Shown: positions 4,341 through 5,390 of the stretch, in pieces | How positions within the stretch are numbered: the stretch's first letter is position 1 | How the letters are laid out: each line of letters begins with the position of its first letter | Assembly (NCBI GenBank): GCA_025061865.1 | Contig: JANXAA010000174.1 | Location: forward strand, 1-5,390 | DNA length: 5,390 bases | DNA from: Acidobacteriota bacterium | GTDB lineage: Bacteria; Acidobacteriota; HRBIN11 | Reading direction: 5' to 3' | Program-made: the position numbers and the translations under genes | Notes under the pieces: model-generated | What the model saw: only the letters and a program-made list of their open reading frames with translations | What the model was told of the DNA's origin: nothing | The model's database searches: none

Positions 4341-5390
4341 ATGGACCGGCGCCGATTTAGAAAGAAAAAGTCGGAATATATCGTCCCCGGGGGCCTTTCA
4401 GAGGCCCTCCTCCAAAAAGTCTTTGAGCATGCCCCCATGGCCATCGCTCTGGTCGATGGGACGGGCCGACCCGTCCTGGTCAATCAGGCCCTCTGCGACA
4501 TGCTGGGCTACACGGCCGACGAACTGTATCGCATGCGCTTCACCGAGTTCACCCATCCGGAGGACGTGCATGCAGATGGGGAACTCTTTCGAGAACTCCT
4601 GAAGGGCCGGCGGAGTAGTTATACTCTTCGCAAGCGTTACATTCGGAAGGACGGGCAGGTCATCACGGCCTTGCTCAGCGTGGGCCTCTTACGGGACGAA
4701 CGGGGCCGTCCCCAGGTCATTATCGGGATGGCCCGGGATATCACCGAGCAGGTCGCCGTTGAGGCCCAGGCCCGGGCATACTTGGACCGACTGGAACTCC
4801 TCCAAGCAGCCCTGGAACATGCCGGCGAGGCTGTTTTTATCACGGACGTGAACGGGACGATCCGGTGGGTGAACCCAGCCTTTACGACCGTCACGGGCTA
4901 CACGGCCGAGGAGGCCGTCGGACAGAATCCGCGCATTCTCAAGTCGGGTTTCCATCCGCTTGGGTTTTACGAACGGTTTTGGTCGCACATTCTGTCGGGT
5001 CAGGTCTGGCGGGGGGTCCTCATTAACCGCCGGAAAGACGGGACGATTTATTACGAAGAAAAGACGGTCGCCCCGGTGTGGGATGCCGGGGGCCGCATCG
5101 CTCACTTTGTCTCTATCGGGGAAGACGTGACCGAGCGGATTCAAGCTCAGGAGGCTCTGGTGCGGCGCGAGTGTCATTTGATGGCTCAGAACCGCATCCT
5201 CTCGGCCATCCTGGAGGTGGCCGACTTGGACGAGCGACTGAACCGGATCTTAGACGCCGTCCTGGAGGCGCTGGGCGTCGAAATGGGGAGCATCCACCTG
5301 GTCGAGGGAGACCGGGTCATCCTGCGGGCGTGGCGGGGGCTTTCGGACGAGTTCCGAGCGCATGTACAGGTCTTTCCAGCCGATGAAGCG
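4341..5390 (+). CDS. Partial PAS-PAS-GAF sensor protein
   Basis: 350 codons open to the right edge; the C-terminus is missing. After a basic N-terminus (RRRFRKKK, residues 3-10) there is no signal peptide or membrane segment, so a cytoplasmic sensor is likely. PAS 1 spans about residues 20-140: ALVDGTGRPVLVNQALCDMLGYTADEL, HPEDV at 72-76, RKDGQ at 102-106 and the exit motif GMARDITEQ. PAS 2 spans about 152-270: FITDVNGTIRWVNPAF, TGYTAEEAVGQNP, a KSGFHPLGFYERFW motif, RKDGTIYYEE, and exit VSIGEDVTER. A short helical linker (270-290) leads into a GAF domain start (about 286-350: LSAILEVADLDERLNRILDAVLEALG...GSIHLV). PAS and GAF domains bind small ligands or cofactors; no haem or flavin signature can be read with confidence. 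The output domain, most likely a histidine kinase, less likely GGDEF or a phosphatase, lies beyond the window. It is divergent from the Ser/Thr kinase gene. Confidence 0.92.
   Translation, partial: MDRRRFRKKKSEYIVPGGLSEALLQKVFEHAPMAIALVDGTGRPVLVNQALCDMLGYTADELYRMRFTEFTHPEDVHADGELFRELLKGRRSSYTLRKRYIRKDGQVITALLSVGLLRDERGRPQVIIGMARDITEQVAVEAQARAYLDRLELLQAALEHAGEAVFITDVNGTIRWVNPAFTTVTGYTAEEAVGQNPRILKSGFHPLGFYERFWSHILSGQVWRGVLINRRKDGTIYYEEKTVAPVWDAGGRIAHFVSIGEDVTERIQAQEALVRRECHLMAQNRILSAILEVADLDERLNRILDAVLEALGVEMGSIHLVEGDRVILRAWRGLSDEFRAHVQVFPADEA

Noticed and set aside
4313..4341. TTGACA at 4313-4318 as the -35 box of the sensor gene promoter
   Set aside because: With 16-18 nt spacing the -10 position falls on GC-rich sequence at the start codon (CGCGTA), so no usable -10 box exists. 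The TTGACA is better explained as the last, diverged heptamer unit.

Overview
The window is GC-rich bacterial DNA carrying four protein-coding genes and one long intergenic region. Three genes lie on the minus strand and read leftward in the order serine/threonine protein kinase, TPR/PDZ lipoprotein, TPR-like envelope protein (cut by the left window edge). One gene on the plus strand, a PAS-PAS-GAF sensor protein, reads rightward and is cut by the right edge. Eukaryotic-like kinases with a C-terminal PEGA-like domain, TPR proteins and multi-PAS sensors together are typical of Acidobacteriota, and also of Myxococcota, Planctomycetota and some Chloroflexota. I lean to an acidobacterial-type organism, but there is no rRNA or other marker gene, so the lineage is only an inference.

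Layout. 1-685 (minus): partial protein with a late hydrophobic segment, a TPR-like helical part and a proline-rich tail. Its start overlaps the stop of the next gene upstream by ATGA. 682-2271 (minus): lipoprotein with lipobox, internal hydrophobic segments, TPRs and a C-terminal PDZ domain. 2272-2372: a 101-bp spacer almost filled by a 23-bp-arm imperfect inverted repeat. 2373-3911 (minus): membrane-anchored Ser/Thr kinase with all catalytic motifs and a PEGA-like outer domain. 3912-4340: a 429-bp divergent intergenic region with a 16-bp tandem duplication, a strong hairpin, REP-like GC-rich sequence, an AT-rich island and phased 7-bp degenerate repeats. 4341-5390 (plus): PAS-PAS-GAF sensor, output domain outside the window.

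The three minus-strand genes look like one transcription unit for an envelope-associated signalling module: a transmembrane kinase followed by two exported or membrane-anchored TPR proteins that could act as its scaffold or partners. This functional link is inferred from order and spacing, not from any known named system. The most unusual content is in the non-coding DNA. Short 7-8 bp units (ATCNTGN and GCCTTANT types) are repeated in tandem and in inverted order in both non-coding gaps, and the ATCNTGN type appears upstream of both divergent genes, each array pointing toward its own gene.
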